DNA of 64,000 bases. Origin: Hofstenia miamia (taxonomy: Eukaryota; Xenacoelomorpha; Acoela). The position numbers and the translations under genes were made by a program. Position 1 is the stretch's first letter, and each line of letters starts with the position of its first letter. Under the pieces are notes generated by a model that saw only the letters and a program-made list of their open reading frames with translations, had not been told where the DNA came from and made no database searches. Positions 1 through 10,832 of the stretch are shown here, in pieces. The DNA is taken from positions 62,001-126,000 of the forward strand of contig SCFE01000058.1 of assembly GCA_004352715.1 (NCBI GenBank). The letters run 5' to 3'.

Positions 1-2000
1 ATTATGCTTGGTCTCCCCATTGGTGTTCCCTTGTCATCAGGCAGGTGAAGTATTTTTTGAATGTCTGAACCACTTTCTTAGTTGGTGACATTGTTGAGAT
101 GTGTACAGTTTGTAGTAACCAGTTTTTTACATTTGTTGTTATTGGTGTAATTGCAATCTCATATGTATTTGTTTTTGCTATTGATTTCCTGTCTTTCTTT
201 CCATGCTGTTGTATGTGCTCTGATTTCTGGTGCATTCTTTTCCTCAAAGACCATTTTCTTGAATTCCCTTTTAGAATTCATTTTATGCATTCTTCTGATT
301 TCTTGGAGTACTGTTTCTACTGATTTATGGTACATCTTTATGGGTGATTTTTCTTCTATTGGTTTATCACCCTTTATGTTGTTCCATGTGTTTGTGATCT
401 GTTTGAGGTGTTCTGGCATTTAATTCATGCTGCATTTTATGTATACATCTCCAAGTTTTTACTTTCTGTATTTTCACCATTCTTAGCATGTCCACTACTT
501 TTTTCTGTAGGGTTTTGTTACTGAGTTCATTTTCTTTTATGAAATATATCATTAGGAGGTTGTCTCTGTCAAGGTTGACTTGTTTGCATTCCTCTGTTAG
601 TTTCTCTTTATAGACAATCACTGGGTGTCTATTAGTGTGAAATGGTAATCAAAGTTTTCATGCACCATGCTGTGGAAATATGATCAGTTCAGTTTCTTGT
701 TCATTTTTTCTTGGTATGAGATGATTGTTTTGCATATTGGCCTGTTTGTTTTGTCTATCACTATTGGTATTGCTGTTTCACCATTTTCATTTTCCTTGGC
801 TTGCAAATGTTTCAGGTGATAGGTTATTGTATGAGCTGTATCTTATGCACCTGTTTGCCATAAAGTATGGGTATATTTTTTCATCTCTTACTTTTGTCAT
901 TCTGCTTTATCAGTCATTGGAACTTGTCCCTCTCCTTTCTGCCTACCCTTTAGTTGGCATTTGGGTGAAGGTGTTTTTGTTTTATCCAGTTGTTCCTCTG
1001 ACATCACGTCCTTTATTTGATGATTGGTCTTGGGAGGCTGTGCCTCTTCATACCATGTCCCCTTTAGTTGGCATTTAGTTGAGGCTACTGGTTGTTTTAC
1101 TCAACATCTTGGGTTCTCTGTTTGTTGTGTCTCCATCTGCCTGCCCTTTAGTTGGCATTTGGATTGTTGAGTTTGTTGTCTGATTCTCCTGCTTTTGGGT
1201 GGTGATTGCTTCTCTGGCTGGTTTGTTTCCCCATTTGTGTTCCTAAATTCAGTTAGTAGATTAATTTCCCATATTTCAGGATCATATTTAGATTTATTTT
1301 TTGCTGCCTCTGGGGCATTACTCTATTTTCTAATTCAGACTCATTTATATTTGTTTGAATTCTTCATCAAATTCCTCTTTGCAAACACTATCAAGGTCAT
1401 TCATTTTATAGTAGGTCCCCTCATTGTTTAATGTTAGCTGAAATTCAGCATTTTGAAATGTGCTCAATGTCTGTCATTGCCCTTCTTAGGTTTTGGAAGT
1501 GTAAGGTTCTTCCATCATTTAATTTATAACTGTTGTTTGGTAATACTTGTATGATTGTGTATGGCTCTACCCATTGTGTTTTTAGCTTTTGTACCTGGTT
1601 CATGTCTTGTGTTCTCATGAGGATGTATGTAAAGATCAATCTCCCTTTTTTGTTGTTTTCCATAGATTTTCTTGTTGAAGTTTCTTTCTTGTCTCATTGC
1701 AGATTGCTTTGTGTTGTAGCACATAGCTTCATGAATGCTAGTCATTTGATCTTTTAGTTTATTTATGTACTCATTGTCTAGTTTTCCTGAGTAGTGGTAT
1801 TGCATAGAGACTGGTGTGGTGGCTTCTCTTCTGTACATAGCTTTGTAAGTTGTTGTTCCTGTGGTTGAGTGTGCAGAGGTGCAGGTCTCTTCCTCCCACT
1901 TGTGAGGTCATTACTCTTATTAATTTTATCATTGTTCTATTTAATCATTCAGCTGCTCCATTCACTTGTGGACAATATGCTGTTGATCTCTCATTAATTA
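1..2000 (-). mobile_element. Ty3/gypsy LTR retrotransposon remnant (integrase end and 3' region)
   Basis: Read on the minus strand, 2000 to about 1450 encodes the end of a Ty3/gypsy pol polyprotein. Around 1950-2000 the translation has the integrase-core signature STAYCPQVNGAAE, matching the family pattern in which the last Glu is the third catalytic acidic residue, and a stop follows it. At 1445-1663 the integrase C-terminal pattern is visible (WVEPYTIIQVLPNNSYKL then G.TLHFQNLRR). Several stops and frameshifts separate these pieces, so the copy is dead. From about 1440 down to 1 the minus strand is A-rich with open stretches (367-621, 159-419) that I do not recognise; they could be a 3' ORF or untranslated sequence before the LTR. 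No LTR boundary is visible. The segment is nearly free of CpG, like the gypsy remnant at 26-29 kb. Confidence 0.75.
946..1162 (-). repeat. Three spaced copies of a 19-20 bp motif in gypsy 3' region
   Basis: The motif CCCTTTAGTTGGCATTTGG occurs at 946-964, 1059-1078 (last bases differ) and 1143-1162, 113 and 84 bp apart. On the element's coding strand it reads as a purine-rich AACTAAAGGG stretch, which resembles a polypurine tract. That role is inference. Confidence 0.7.
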
Positions 2001-2089
2001 CTTTGAGTAATTCCATCATTTCTTGAAAAATCACTATTTAACAAATTAATAGATTCATTCTTGTCATACAATTTTAGCTAAAATTCAAT

Positions 2090-2450
2090 TCGAATTTTGT
2101 AAAGATGCATTATTTTATACTGCTGAGAAGTGGATATCTCATCTCTATTGTGACAACTTTGTTTCAGCTACATCAGTAGATTTATGTAAAGCATTTGATT
2201 CCATTGATCATTCTGTTGTGCTTTGAAAACCAAACAGCATAGTGTTCTATTCTAACAAAAACAATTTATAAAAATGGTATATGAATGATCGATTTCAAAG
2301 AGTAAAAGATAATTGAGCAAACCATACAAAGGCATTCTAAAATGTACACTTAGATCCATGACTTTTCCTTACATTTCAATGATGTAAATTGCGCCACATG
2401 CAACGATTGTAGACTTGTACAATATGGTGACGATTAACCCTATTTTCCAA
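2090..2450 (+). pseudogene. Non-LTR (LINE) reverse transcriptase fragment, decayed
   Basis: Around 2172-2226 the plus strand encodes SVDLCKAFDSIDHSVVL then a stop, matching RT motif A of CR1/L2/Jockey-like LINEs (usual form DLSKAFD.VDH..LL). Further on, 2275-2310 gives YMNDRFQRVK, like the YL.NR.Q.V segment, and 2406-2438 gives CRLVQYGDD, the position of the catalytic YADD box. Stops interrupt the pieces, so this is an old relic of about 120 codons. No ends are visible. Confidence 0.6.
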
Positions 2451-3149
2451 GGGTTTGATTCCGCTTTTCTGTAAACATTTTAACTTTTCGTTTCTTGCAA
2501 ATAAATATAGGTTTGTGCTTCCTGAATTACTTTTAAAGCATGAGAAGTATTGTCAAAATTTGAAATAATTTCACCCATGCGTTCTCTTGCCTTTAGAACT
2601 GTTTCAAAATTGATTCCCTATTAAAATGAACTATATTTAAAAAAATTGCATCATAAGTTTTCATGCTTGGGTACTACAATGAGCATAAAGAGGGCAATTA
2701 CAAAATTTACTTTTACTTAGTGCAATTTTTGCAAAAATCTCGTTACAACATTATTGCAATGTAATGCAATATATTGTGAACTTATTGCAAAATTATTGTG
2801 AGGTGTATTACGTAAATAATGCTTTTTGTATACTTCTTAACTTTGCATTAAAGAAATAAGCAACGTAATAGCATTTTTTGCAAATGGCCTAAAACCGCCA
2901 GACAGCAATATTTAATAGGAACATAGCGTTATCCTCTAGATTATAGGAGTCCATGGCTATACTTGAAATTGTGTGAAGGCCAATTGCTTACAAATAATTT
3001 ATCAGATTAGCTTAAGCTAAATTCTTATTTCTTTTATACGATCACTCAACATTTAATGGGAAAATTATTGGAAGGTGAAATTTATGAATTATTTCTTTGA
3101 AAATTCTGGGATAACCTCGTTAATTGAAGTTTGGATTGATCTACCAGAG

Positions 3150-3790
3150 ATGGGCATCGTTTACCCGACTTTACAAGATCCAACGTCGTTCGTCAGGTCG
3201 AGTTCGGGAACAATAATTTGGATTTGGGTCGGATCAGGTACGCTCATGAAGCAGGTTCTGTCGGGTAACTGTCGGATATGATAAAGTGGATAAAATGACT
3301 ATAACTGAAATTAGTTTACCCATCCTTTTATCTCGCAGATATAAGCATGGGCAATCTACATCAAGGAACAATTTTAATACACAATATGTTAATAGTTCTT
3401 CATTTCATTAGCCCCACTAATGTCCCTTACGATCCGATTCGCAGGAAACTCTTTTTAGAGCAGGTTCTTACAACATAAATTCTTTAATTGCGCCTAATTA
3501 TTTTTATTTCCTTTCCGCATCGTCTGAAAGGGTCCTTTCAGATGCCTCAATGATACTTGGAACTTTCCCCATCAACTTTTTTTACAAGGAAAATGTTTGC
3601 ACCAATAGCATTCTTTTTAGTTTTACTGCTATTCTGTTTGCATTATTTATTTGTAATTGTGTACATTTTTATATTGAGTAGTTACTTTTCTTCTGGTCAT
3701 GTCGGCTAAGTGAATTGATAATCGAGGTCAGGTTTAGTTGATCAAATTGTGTGTCGAGTCGGGTCGGGTGCAGATCTTTTATTGAATGCC
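3150..3790 (+). mobile_element. hAT transposon remnant with C-terminal dimerisation motif
   Basis: At about 3470-3640 the plus strand encodes NYFYFLSASSERVLSDASMI, matching the hAT dimerisation region (typical P.SSA.SERVFS.AG.I), followed by sequence in the position of the family's leucine-rich end. On both sides (3150-3290 and 3729-3780) lie CpG-rich stretches with repeated GTCGAG/GTCGGGT words, as often seen in subterminal regions of hAT elements. No long ORF survives. Terminal inverted repeats and target duplications could not be fixed. Confidence 0.5.
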
Positions 3791-4300
3791 TATCACTTTG
3801 ATCTACCTACTGAAATAGAACTAATTAAAATCAAATAAAGGTAGGGCCAAATGTCAATGATTCTCTCTGTGATAAATATATTAACCCAATTGTCCATCTA
3901 TCTTTTATCCATTCGAAACTGGGTATACGTATATTGATTTTTATTTTGTGCAATTTGTTTTTATTATTTAGTAATATACATATTCTTGTGTATTTCACTC
4001 ATAGGGATTACTTCTAACAGTTTCTTGAGGTGCTTATGCTTACCAAATAACTTCGCTAACTAAGATCTCTATTGTATTCTTTTGTAAAATAATCACTATA
4101 AGAAATTGTCAATTCTCAAAGCAGAATTACTTTTAACATATAAAAAGTACAAACCGGAGTGTAAAAGCCTGTTTACATGACATAATTGAAAGTAGGCTTT
4201 TTAAGTGTATAAGTGAATTTTCATATAACTTGAACACAGTTTTAGATTTTTTTTTCAGTATTCACACAATTCACTATTGGATGGTCTTTAGATAACCAGT

Positions 4301-4913
4301 TCATGTAAATTCACTTGAAACATATTCTTGATTAGAAGAAGGCAGTCGTGTTGCTTGATTGTAAGAAGGAGGTCTTGAATTAGGATATGATGGAGGTGAA
4401 GCAGTGTTATGATTTTGTTGTGAGAATTCTTCATAGGGTGGAGGCGGCATAAATGCTCTGCTTAGATCAATATTATTTAATACGTTCTGATTGTCTTCGA
4501 CATTTGAAATATGAGTTCCGGGATAAATGACACCATCCTTCCTGAGATATTGAGCCCAAATATATTTAAGCAAAACTACTATACCGACTACTATCACGAA
4601 TGCCACACAAATTGCATAGGAATACGTNNNNNNNNNNNNNNNNNNNNNAGGGTGGAGGCGGCATAAATGCTCTGCTTAGATCAATATTATTTAATACGTT
4701 CTGATTGTCTTCGACATTTGAAATATGAGTTCCGGGATAAATGACACCATCCTTCCTGAGATATTGAGCCCAAATATATTTAAGCAAAACTACTATACCG
4801 ACTACTATCACGAATGCCACACAAATTGCATAGGAATACGTTCCTTCATCACAAGAATCATTGCAGTAATAATGTGTGCAATTATTACAGTTTTCATCTA
4901 CATCGGTGCTCAT
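4301..4913 (-). CDS. Small membrane protein with three PPxY motifs, family copy 1 (interrupted by an assembly duplication)
   Basis: Reading from the ATG at 4911-4913 to the TGA at 4301-4303 gives a 132-residue protein once the duplicated block and gap are discounted. It starts MSTDVDENCNNCTHYYCNDSC: a short Cys-rich N-terminus with no signal peptide. A hydrophobic span follows (about residues 30-50, AICVAFVIVVGIVVLLKYIW), then basic residues and a polar tail with PPPPYEEF, SPPSYPNS and RPPSYNQAT, i.e. three PPxY motifs. This predicts a single-pass protein with the Cys cluster outside and the PPxY tail in the cytosol. PPxY motifs bind WW domains, including NEDD4-type ubiquitin ligases. The layout recalls CYYR1/WBP1/Shisa-like adaptors, but I cannot assign orthology. 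The 193 bp at 4435-4627 recur exactly at 4649-4841 across 21 Ns, so the break is probably not real. A TATAAATATAG sequence lies upstream at 5165-5155. Confidence 0.75.
4435..4841. repeat. 193-bp exact duplication flanking a 21-N gap (likely assembly artefact)
   Basis: 4435-4627 and 4649-4841 read the same throughout, separated only by Ns. Both carry the same slice of the PPxY gene, and removing one copy plus the gap restores an uninterrupted frame. Confidence 0.9.
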
Positions 4914-4949
4914 TTGTTTCGAATGTGATTTCAAGATTAATGCCAATTG

Positions 4950-7500
4950 TTGTTAATAATATTGCCAACTAATTTATTTGCAAATTTCACTGTTGATTGG
5001 GAAATTAAGCAACATTTTATCAGGGACGTATATAAATTTTGGATGGAAAATATTTTTAGTCAAAGGTTTTGTTAAAAAAATTGTTTTTCTCTAAAGATTA
5101 TAGAAGAGTGTGACTTACTTGTATTTCAGTTATTTGTTGCTGGTAATGTTGAATCTATATTTATACTTACAGAACTCAATTGCACATGTTCTTTAACCAG
5201 AGAATGCTCAAAATCTTTTCTCAATTTCTTCCTGTATATATCGCTTTTCTTCAAACCTCGTATTGAAATAATTGAAATTTGGCTAAGGTTACCTTTTGTG
5301 AATAATTATATTTTTTTAATGTCTTGAATTATATTATATATATATATATATATATGTCAGTGTTTTTTTATAATGTACCAAAGTGTATTTTGGGGTACCT
5401 CTTGTTTAAGCATACTTTATCAGTGAAAACTTCAATATGACTATTTCAAAATTTGATAGGAAATCAAAATAAGATGAAATATTCCAATTTTTTGTCCGGT
5501 TTTAATTGGATAAGCGAATCACTCGCAATTTAAGCGCAAAGTTAGGATAATCTAGGATGAAAGCTTTTTTGCGTGTCGAAAGATAAAAAATTCCAAATAG
5601 AATTTCTTCCGATCTATAAAAGACACAGTCTTACTCCCTGACTATATTACCTCTAAACTTCAAGAAAATTTCAAAAAATGATGAAAGGAGTAAACTAAGA
5701 TAAGTTATTCCAAAAAGTGCGTGAAAAATTAGCTACACTTTTGAATGCATTTTAAACTCAATTATGTGTTATTGACAATGAATCCGATTCTATAGAGTAA
5801 AAAGTGTCTAATCTTCAGAAAAATAGCAAAAAGGTTCACGAAAGAGTGACAGAGGATGCAATGTTCCACTTTTTAGCTGGTCACTACAGTTTCTGTTCTT
5901 TTAACTGTCTGTTGACTTACATGGAATATTTAATGTTCTTCTACTCTCGTGGACATATATTATGTTTGCATACTTTAACATTTAAATAATTTTGCTTGAC
6001 AGTTATATTTTAACTCAGAAGTTCTATTAGTTTTTCCATTATTGGCATTTAGATGTTGTAATATTTCAATTTATTGTTTTTTGGAACATTTCATCCATTT
6101 TTACTCAAAAAAACATTTTAGTATATATTTCAAAGTTCCTTTATACAGCATTTCCCAAAATCATCTTTGTAAAATCATTCTATAACCGTATAATAGCTTC
6201 ATATTCAAAAATTGACACTAGTCTTTGAAGTCTTACCATGATGGAATTTTTCATCCTTTTTTGCTCTTCAACAAAAATTTCAAAAATTCAGAGCATCAAC
6301 AATAGGTTTTGAAAGGATTTTGACTATAAAATCATTTCAATCGATATTTATAAAGAAAAATAAAAACTCCACATTTCCTGGAATATTTCATCCTAGATTA
6401 CTCCTAAACATATATCAGCACAATCTTCATGTAAAAATATGTGAGCTTATTTCTGATTCGGTTTTTTATCTAACTACTATTGGTATTAGTAAAAAGATAT
6501 TTAAAGTTATTGTCATAACACTGCATTAAGTTGTTAATCAAGTCTAACAAAATTACGTGTCAGCTTGACAAAAATTTGGCATTCCTCAAATATTACTGCA
6601 TGCTTTTTTAAAAAGAAACTTATAGACGACTGCATTTGCTTAAAACCGAAAAACTCGGTTAGTGATTTTTCTTTATCTTTTAAGATCTGTATCTGAATTT
6701 TCACTAAGTATGTTAAAATACTTTTAAAATACGTTTCTTTAAATCGGTTAAGATCAAGTTTACTCCACTTGCTGTTAAAATTTGTTGTGAATTGACTAAG
6801 TTTTACATTTGTCGTTTGCATATACTGTCTAAAAAATACGAGAAATCATAAATTTCCTCTAACTTAGAAACTCTTCGCTCGCTAATTAACACTAATCACA
6901 ATCATTGTATAAAATGCTTGATAGGAATTAAGCGCTGTTTAGTATTTATCTTTTCCTGCCTTCTTGAGGTTTCATATGATGGTTCGAAAAGTTGCACGTA
7001 TTCGCTGTGTTGTAATTGCCTCTTCTGTAGATGTTTCTCCAAATGTATTACATCTCGGTCTCGGTATGGATAAAATTCGTGTTTCATTGTATGTAATTTT
7101 ATCATACTATGTTTTATCTTTTATTGTCATTGGGCACAAATAAATCATTTTGTTGTTGTGAATTACCAAAGTCTTAGTCAAAGAAAACTGACACTTACAT
7201 TATAAATGATAACAGTACAATATATTATTCATTTCAAGTCCATTTGTATTTATACACACCTGCTTCAATATGGCAGGTTATTCTTGTAAAAATCTCAAAA
7301 AAATTGACTCATGTTAAATTCACACCACTGAACTGAGGAAATGTGTTGCAGGATCATTAAAATGAATGTCGTTTGGCAATTTCAATACATGTTTTCTACA
7401 ACAAAGTGAAATAGTTTGATTTAAATAATGAGATTTATTCAACAATTAATCACCACAGAATGTGTTACGGATTGACTTGCAATTTTTTGGTTTGAAATAG
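4950..7500. other. AT-rich intergenic DNA, no recognised gene
   Basis: Apart from the possible TATA box of the copy 1 gene near 5160 and a (TA)n tract at about 5334-5356, I see nothing recognisable. Two minus-strand open stretches (6534-6821, and 6902-7105 starting with MIKLHTMKHEFYPYRDRDV) have a mixed amino-acid composition but match no family I know. They could be exons or chance ORFs. Confidence 0.5.
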
Positions 7501-7506
7501 AAGCAT

Positions 7507-7797
7507 TCAACTTTCCATTGAAAAATCGATGTTGGGAGTAAATTTTTTGAAATACGGTAAGTTTTTTAACAGATCAAGGACATAAGATCTAACAGTAAAA
7601 TGTAAGATAAATCCTTCCTCATAGGGATTGATCAAAGATGCTTTTGTAGGTGTAGGTGATAAAGAAACGTCATAATTTAATATTTCATTTTCTTCCTGAT
7701 GTATTGACAAAGCGAATTTCATTCGCAATGAATTTAGGATAATATACAAACTACTGCAGTGACATAAACGACGTGGATATCCCATTGATATTTTCAC
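7507..7797 (-). CDS. Unrecognised open frame, possible exon
   Basis: A minus-strand open frame of about 96 codons, more balanced in amino-acid composition than most chance ORFs here (for example RLCHCSSLYIILNSL and SLSPTPTKASLINPYEEG). There is no ATG at its upstream end; an in-frame TGA lies about 12 codons further upstream, and an AG just before the GTG could act as a splice acceptor. I do not recognise the family. It may be one exon of an undescribed minus-strand gene or simply random. Confidence 0.2.
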   Translation of the reverse strand: MKISMGYPRRLCHCSSLYIILNSLRMKFALSIHQEENEILNYDVSLSPTPTKASLINPYEEGFILHFTVRSYVLDLLKNLPYFKKFTPNIDFSMES

Positions 7798-7938
7798 TTC
7801 AATGGAAATTTGGGATGATCATTAAATCGTTGTGTAACTTTACCTTGCAAGACTTCAGAATTTGAATATTCTGTTAATAAGAAAGTTGAGCCTTCCGTTG
7901 AACACATCCGCGGTGACACAGCATTGAAATGATTAAAT

Positions 7939-7956
7939 ATGTGTGTGTATGTATGC

Positions 7957-7992
<36 letters not shown>

Positions 7993-8100
7993 ANNNNNNN
8001 NNNNNNNNNNNNNNNNNNNNNNNNNNNNNNNNNNNNNNNNNNNNNNNNNNNNNNNNNNNNNNNNNNNNNNNTATATATATATATATATATATATATATCT
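7939..8100. repeat. (TG/TA)n microsatellite with a 78-N gap
   Basis: A GTGTGTATGTATG run leads into (TA)n at 7959-7990. The gap at 7994-8071 follows, then (TA)n to 8097. The array length is unresolved. Confidence 0.95.
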
Positions 8101-9469
8101 TACATTAACTTAATTTCTCCCCATGATTGTATGTATATTATATAATATTTTGTGGTACCTACTAGTCCGAAGAAATAAAATTGTTTATTAATGAGCTTAG
8201 TAGAATAATTGAGCTCAATATCGGACAGGAAGGATTCGTTTATTAATCAAAACCACGTTCAGTAGATCTTTCTCAATGGTTCTGATCCTTTAACAAAAAT
8301 GATCTGGACTTGTCAGTTGATGAACGACTAGATATTGCCACATAAATGTTGGAAACAAGTGCGATTATTGCTCCAAAACCTTATGGAGCAAGAATTGAGG
8401 TTATTGTGGATAAAACATTGACTCATTTATTAGCATCATTCATTATCACTCTCTAATGATCTTAAGTTTAGTTCGCTTAAGTAGCATTTTAGAACAAATA
8501 ACTGCAGCTTCCCATAGTCTTGCAAGGTGAAGGGATTTTGTCAATATCATTAGTCAGTTGATTCCTTTTGCACCAGGAACTTCTTGAAATTTCATGGTTT
8601 GCTTTAGTCAGAAAGTTGTTGCACTTTCAAAGTGGGTTTCTTTGTCTTGTTGCTGTTCAAGCATTTGTATTTAATTAAATGATTGTGTTGTGAGACATTT
8701 CAAAATATAAATTTCTGTAAAAAAAAGTTGTTTGAAAATTAGAGGAATTACAAAATCACATCCTGTACATTGAAAGGTTTATGATGATTCAATAGTTTCT
8801 TTTAATAAATCCCTCATCATCTGCTGAAGTAATGATTAAATGAATTGTGCACATTTCAAACAATTGCACATAAATTATTTCAATCCATATTTGACTCTTA
8901 ACATCCAAAATGTTTGTGGGATTCCAATGTACAAAGCATTAAGAAGTTTTTAAGACAATCAACAGAGGTATTTAAGCAGTTGAAGACAGTTTTTTTCTGC
9001 TTCATTCTTGACATATAAGACACATTACATTATCGATACTCTTTTTTATCACATTATGAACCAATAAACTATGTTTTGGTGGTCAAGAATTGTGCTGTAT
9101 TCAATCTTTATATTAGTTTATGGCCTTACGCTAATTGGCACTTCCAAAGTTGACAACTCTCAAAAGATAAAGCCATTAAGCCTCTTGTGGTCAATCAACA
9201 TGATTAATAGGAATTCTTTGTATAAACTAACTCTATTAGCTAAAAAAGTTATCCAAGATAATACCATAATGGAAATCTGATCATGCGAAGATGTTGCTAA
9301 TTGCTAAAATAGACCTATAGTTGGCTGCAAAAAAATGAGACTAGAAAAAAGGCATATTACTTTTGAACTAGTGAACGTAACAACTCAAGAAAGGTAAGAT
9401 TTTAAAGATACATTAAAGGACTACAAGTAAAAAGTATCAAAGTCTAATTTGTTTTCCTCCTGTAGAAAT

Positions 9470-9960
9470 AACTTCATTCAAACGAACTGAAATTGATTTC
9501 ATTAAATTGGACTTCATTTCAGATGTCAAAATGTGTTGACTTTCTTGGATTTTTTCTTTTAAATCGGATATATTTTACGGATTTTTCTTCTCAACGTCAT
9601 TTTTCAATATCTGTCACACGTTTTCGATTGGAGAAAGATCAGCAGAACTTGGTGGCCATTGCAAAAACGGATATTATTTTCAGAAAACCAATTTTTTGTC
9701 ATTGCTGACGTGTGCGGGGTTGCTTCGTCCTGTTGGAGTATCCATCCATCATCATATAAAGCATCAGCATAAGGCATAAATTCAGCTATAATTTGGCAAT
9801 ATCTTTGACTGTCAATTGTGGCTTTTCCGTCTAAAATTTTCAAATAAAACCCACGATAGGAAAGTGCTCCCCAAACCATAATTTTTTGGTCGAACTTTGG
9901 AACCGCTTTTGTTGGTCTTGGACATTTCTTTGACGACCACACTTGTACTTTGTTTCTGTG
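9470..9960 (-). pseudogene. Tc1/mariner DD34E transposase, C-terminal half, frameshifted
   Basis: On the minus strand from 9960, the translation includes KIMVWGALSYRGFY, the family's MVWG block, then ILQQDEATPHTSAMTKNWF with the second catalytic Asp. After a one-base frameshift near 9665 it continues as LQWPPSSADLSPIENV with the catalytic Glu. Counting across the shift gives 34 residues between Asp and Glu, i.e. DD34E. Further stops follow (one right after IENV). The N-terminal part, including the DNA-binding domain and first Asp, lies in the N gap. The enzyme would cut and paste the element at TA sites; this copy cannot do so as written. Confidence 0.85.
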
Positions 9961-10615
9961 NNNNNNNNNNNNNNNNNNNNNNNNNNNNNNNNNNNNNNNN
10001 NNNNNNNNNNNNNNNNNNNNNNNNNNNNNNNNNNNNNNNNNNNNNNNNNNNNNNNNNNNNNNNNNNNNNNNNNNNNNNNNNNNNNNNNNNNNNNNNNNNN
10101 NNNNNNNNNNNNNNNNNNNNNNNNNNNNNNNNNNNNNNNNNNNNNNNNNNNNNNNNNNNNNNNNNNNNNNNNNNNNNNNNNNNNNNNNNNNNNNNNNNNN
10201 NNNNNNNNNNNNNNNNNNNNNNNNNNNNNNNNNNNNNNNNNNNNNNNNNNNNNNNNNNNNNNNNNNNNNNNNNNNNNNNNNNNNNNNNNNNNNNNNNNNN
10301 NNNNNNNNNNNNNNNNNNNNNNNNNNNNNNNNNNNNNNNNNNNNNNNNNNNNNNNNNNNNNNNNNNNNNNNNNNNNNNNNNNNNNNNNNNNNNNNNNNNN
10401 NNNNNNNNNNNNNNNNNNNNNNNNNNNNNNNNNNNNNNNNNNNNNNNNNNNNNNNNNNNNNNNNNNNNNNNNNNNNNNNNNNNNNNNNNNNNNNNNNNNN
10501 NNNNNNNNNNNNNNNNNNNNNNNNNNNNNNNNNNNNNNNNNNNNNNNNNNNNNNNNNNNNNNNNNNNNNNNNNNNNNNNNNNNNNNNNNNNNNNNNNNNN
10601 NNNNNNNNNNNNNNN
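9961..10615. other. Assembly gap (655 N)
   Basis: Unresolved sequence inside the Tc1/mariner element. Long open frames spanning it are meaningless. Confidence 1.
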
Positions 10616-10832
10616 AGTAGAAACTTTGCAAAGCAAAACAATTTGTTTGGTAAGTGTTTTGAAATAATTACGAAGTACCAGTTTAATTAATTAACTTTTT
10701 TGTTTGACCATTTTAAAGTTCACAAAATTTTCGTTGTCTTTTATTTTTATAGTTTTCCTCTAAAACGTCTCAATACGTTTCCACAAAGCGTGAAAAAATA
10801 GGTGTTCAGTCTCATTTTTTTGCAGCCAACTA

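Larger units (their letters stand above)
9318..10832 (-). mobile_element. Tc1/mariner-superfamily DNA transposon with perfect 24-bp inverted repeats
   Basis: 9319-9342 (starting AGTTGGCTGC, then seven A, then TGAGACT) is matched perfectly in inverse at 10808-10831. A TA dinucleotide lies at both ends (9318-9319 and 10831-10832), the standard target duplication of Tc1/mariner elements. The element is about 1.5 kb, of which 9961-10615 is Ns. The minus strand carries a damaged transposase. The perfect termini beside a damaged gene suggest recent insertion or mobilisation in trans (inference). Confidence 0.9.

Noticed and set aside
3075-3281. 68-codon plus-strand frame at 3.1-3.3 kb
   Set aside because: It overlaps the CpG-rich subterminal region of the hAT relic and shows no protein family.
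9604-10690. Long open frames on both strands around 9.6-10.7 kb
   Set aside because: They run through 655 Ns; only the minus-strand transposase part outside the gap is supported.
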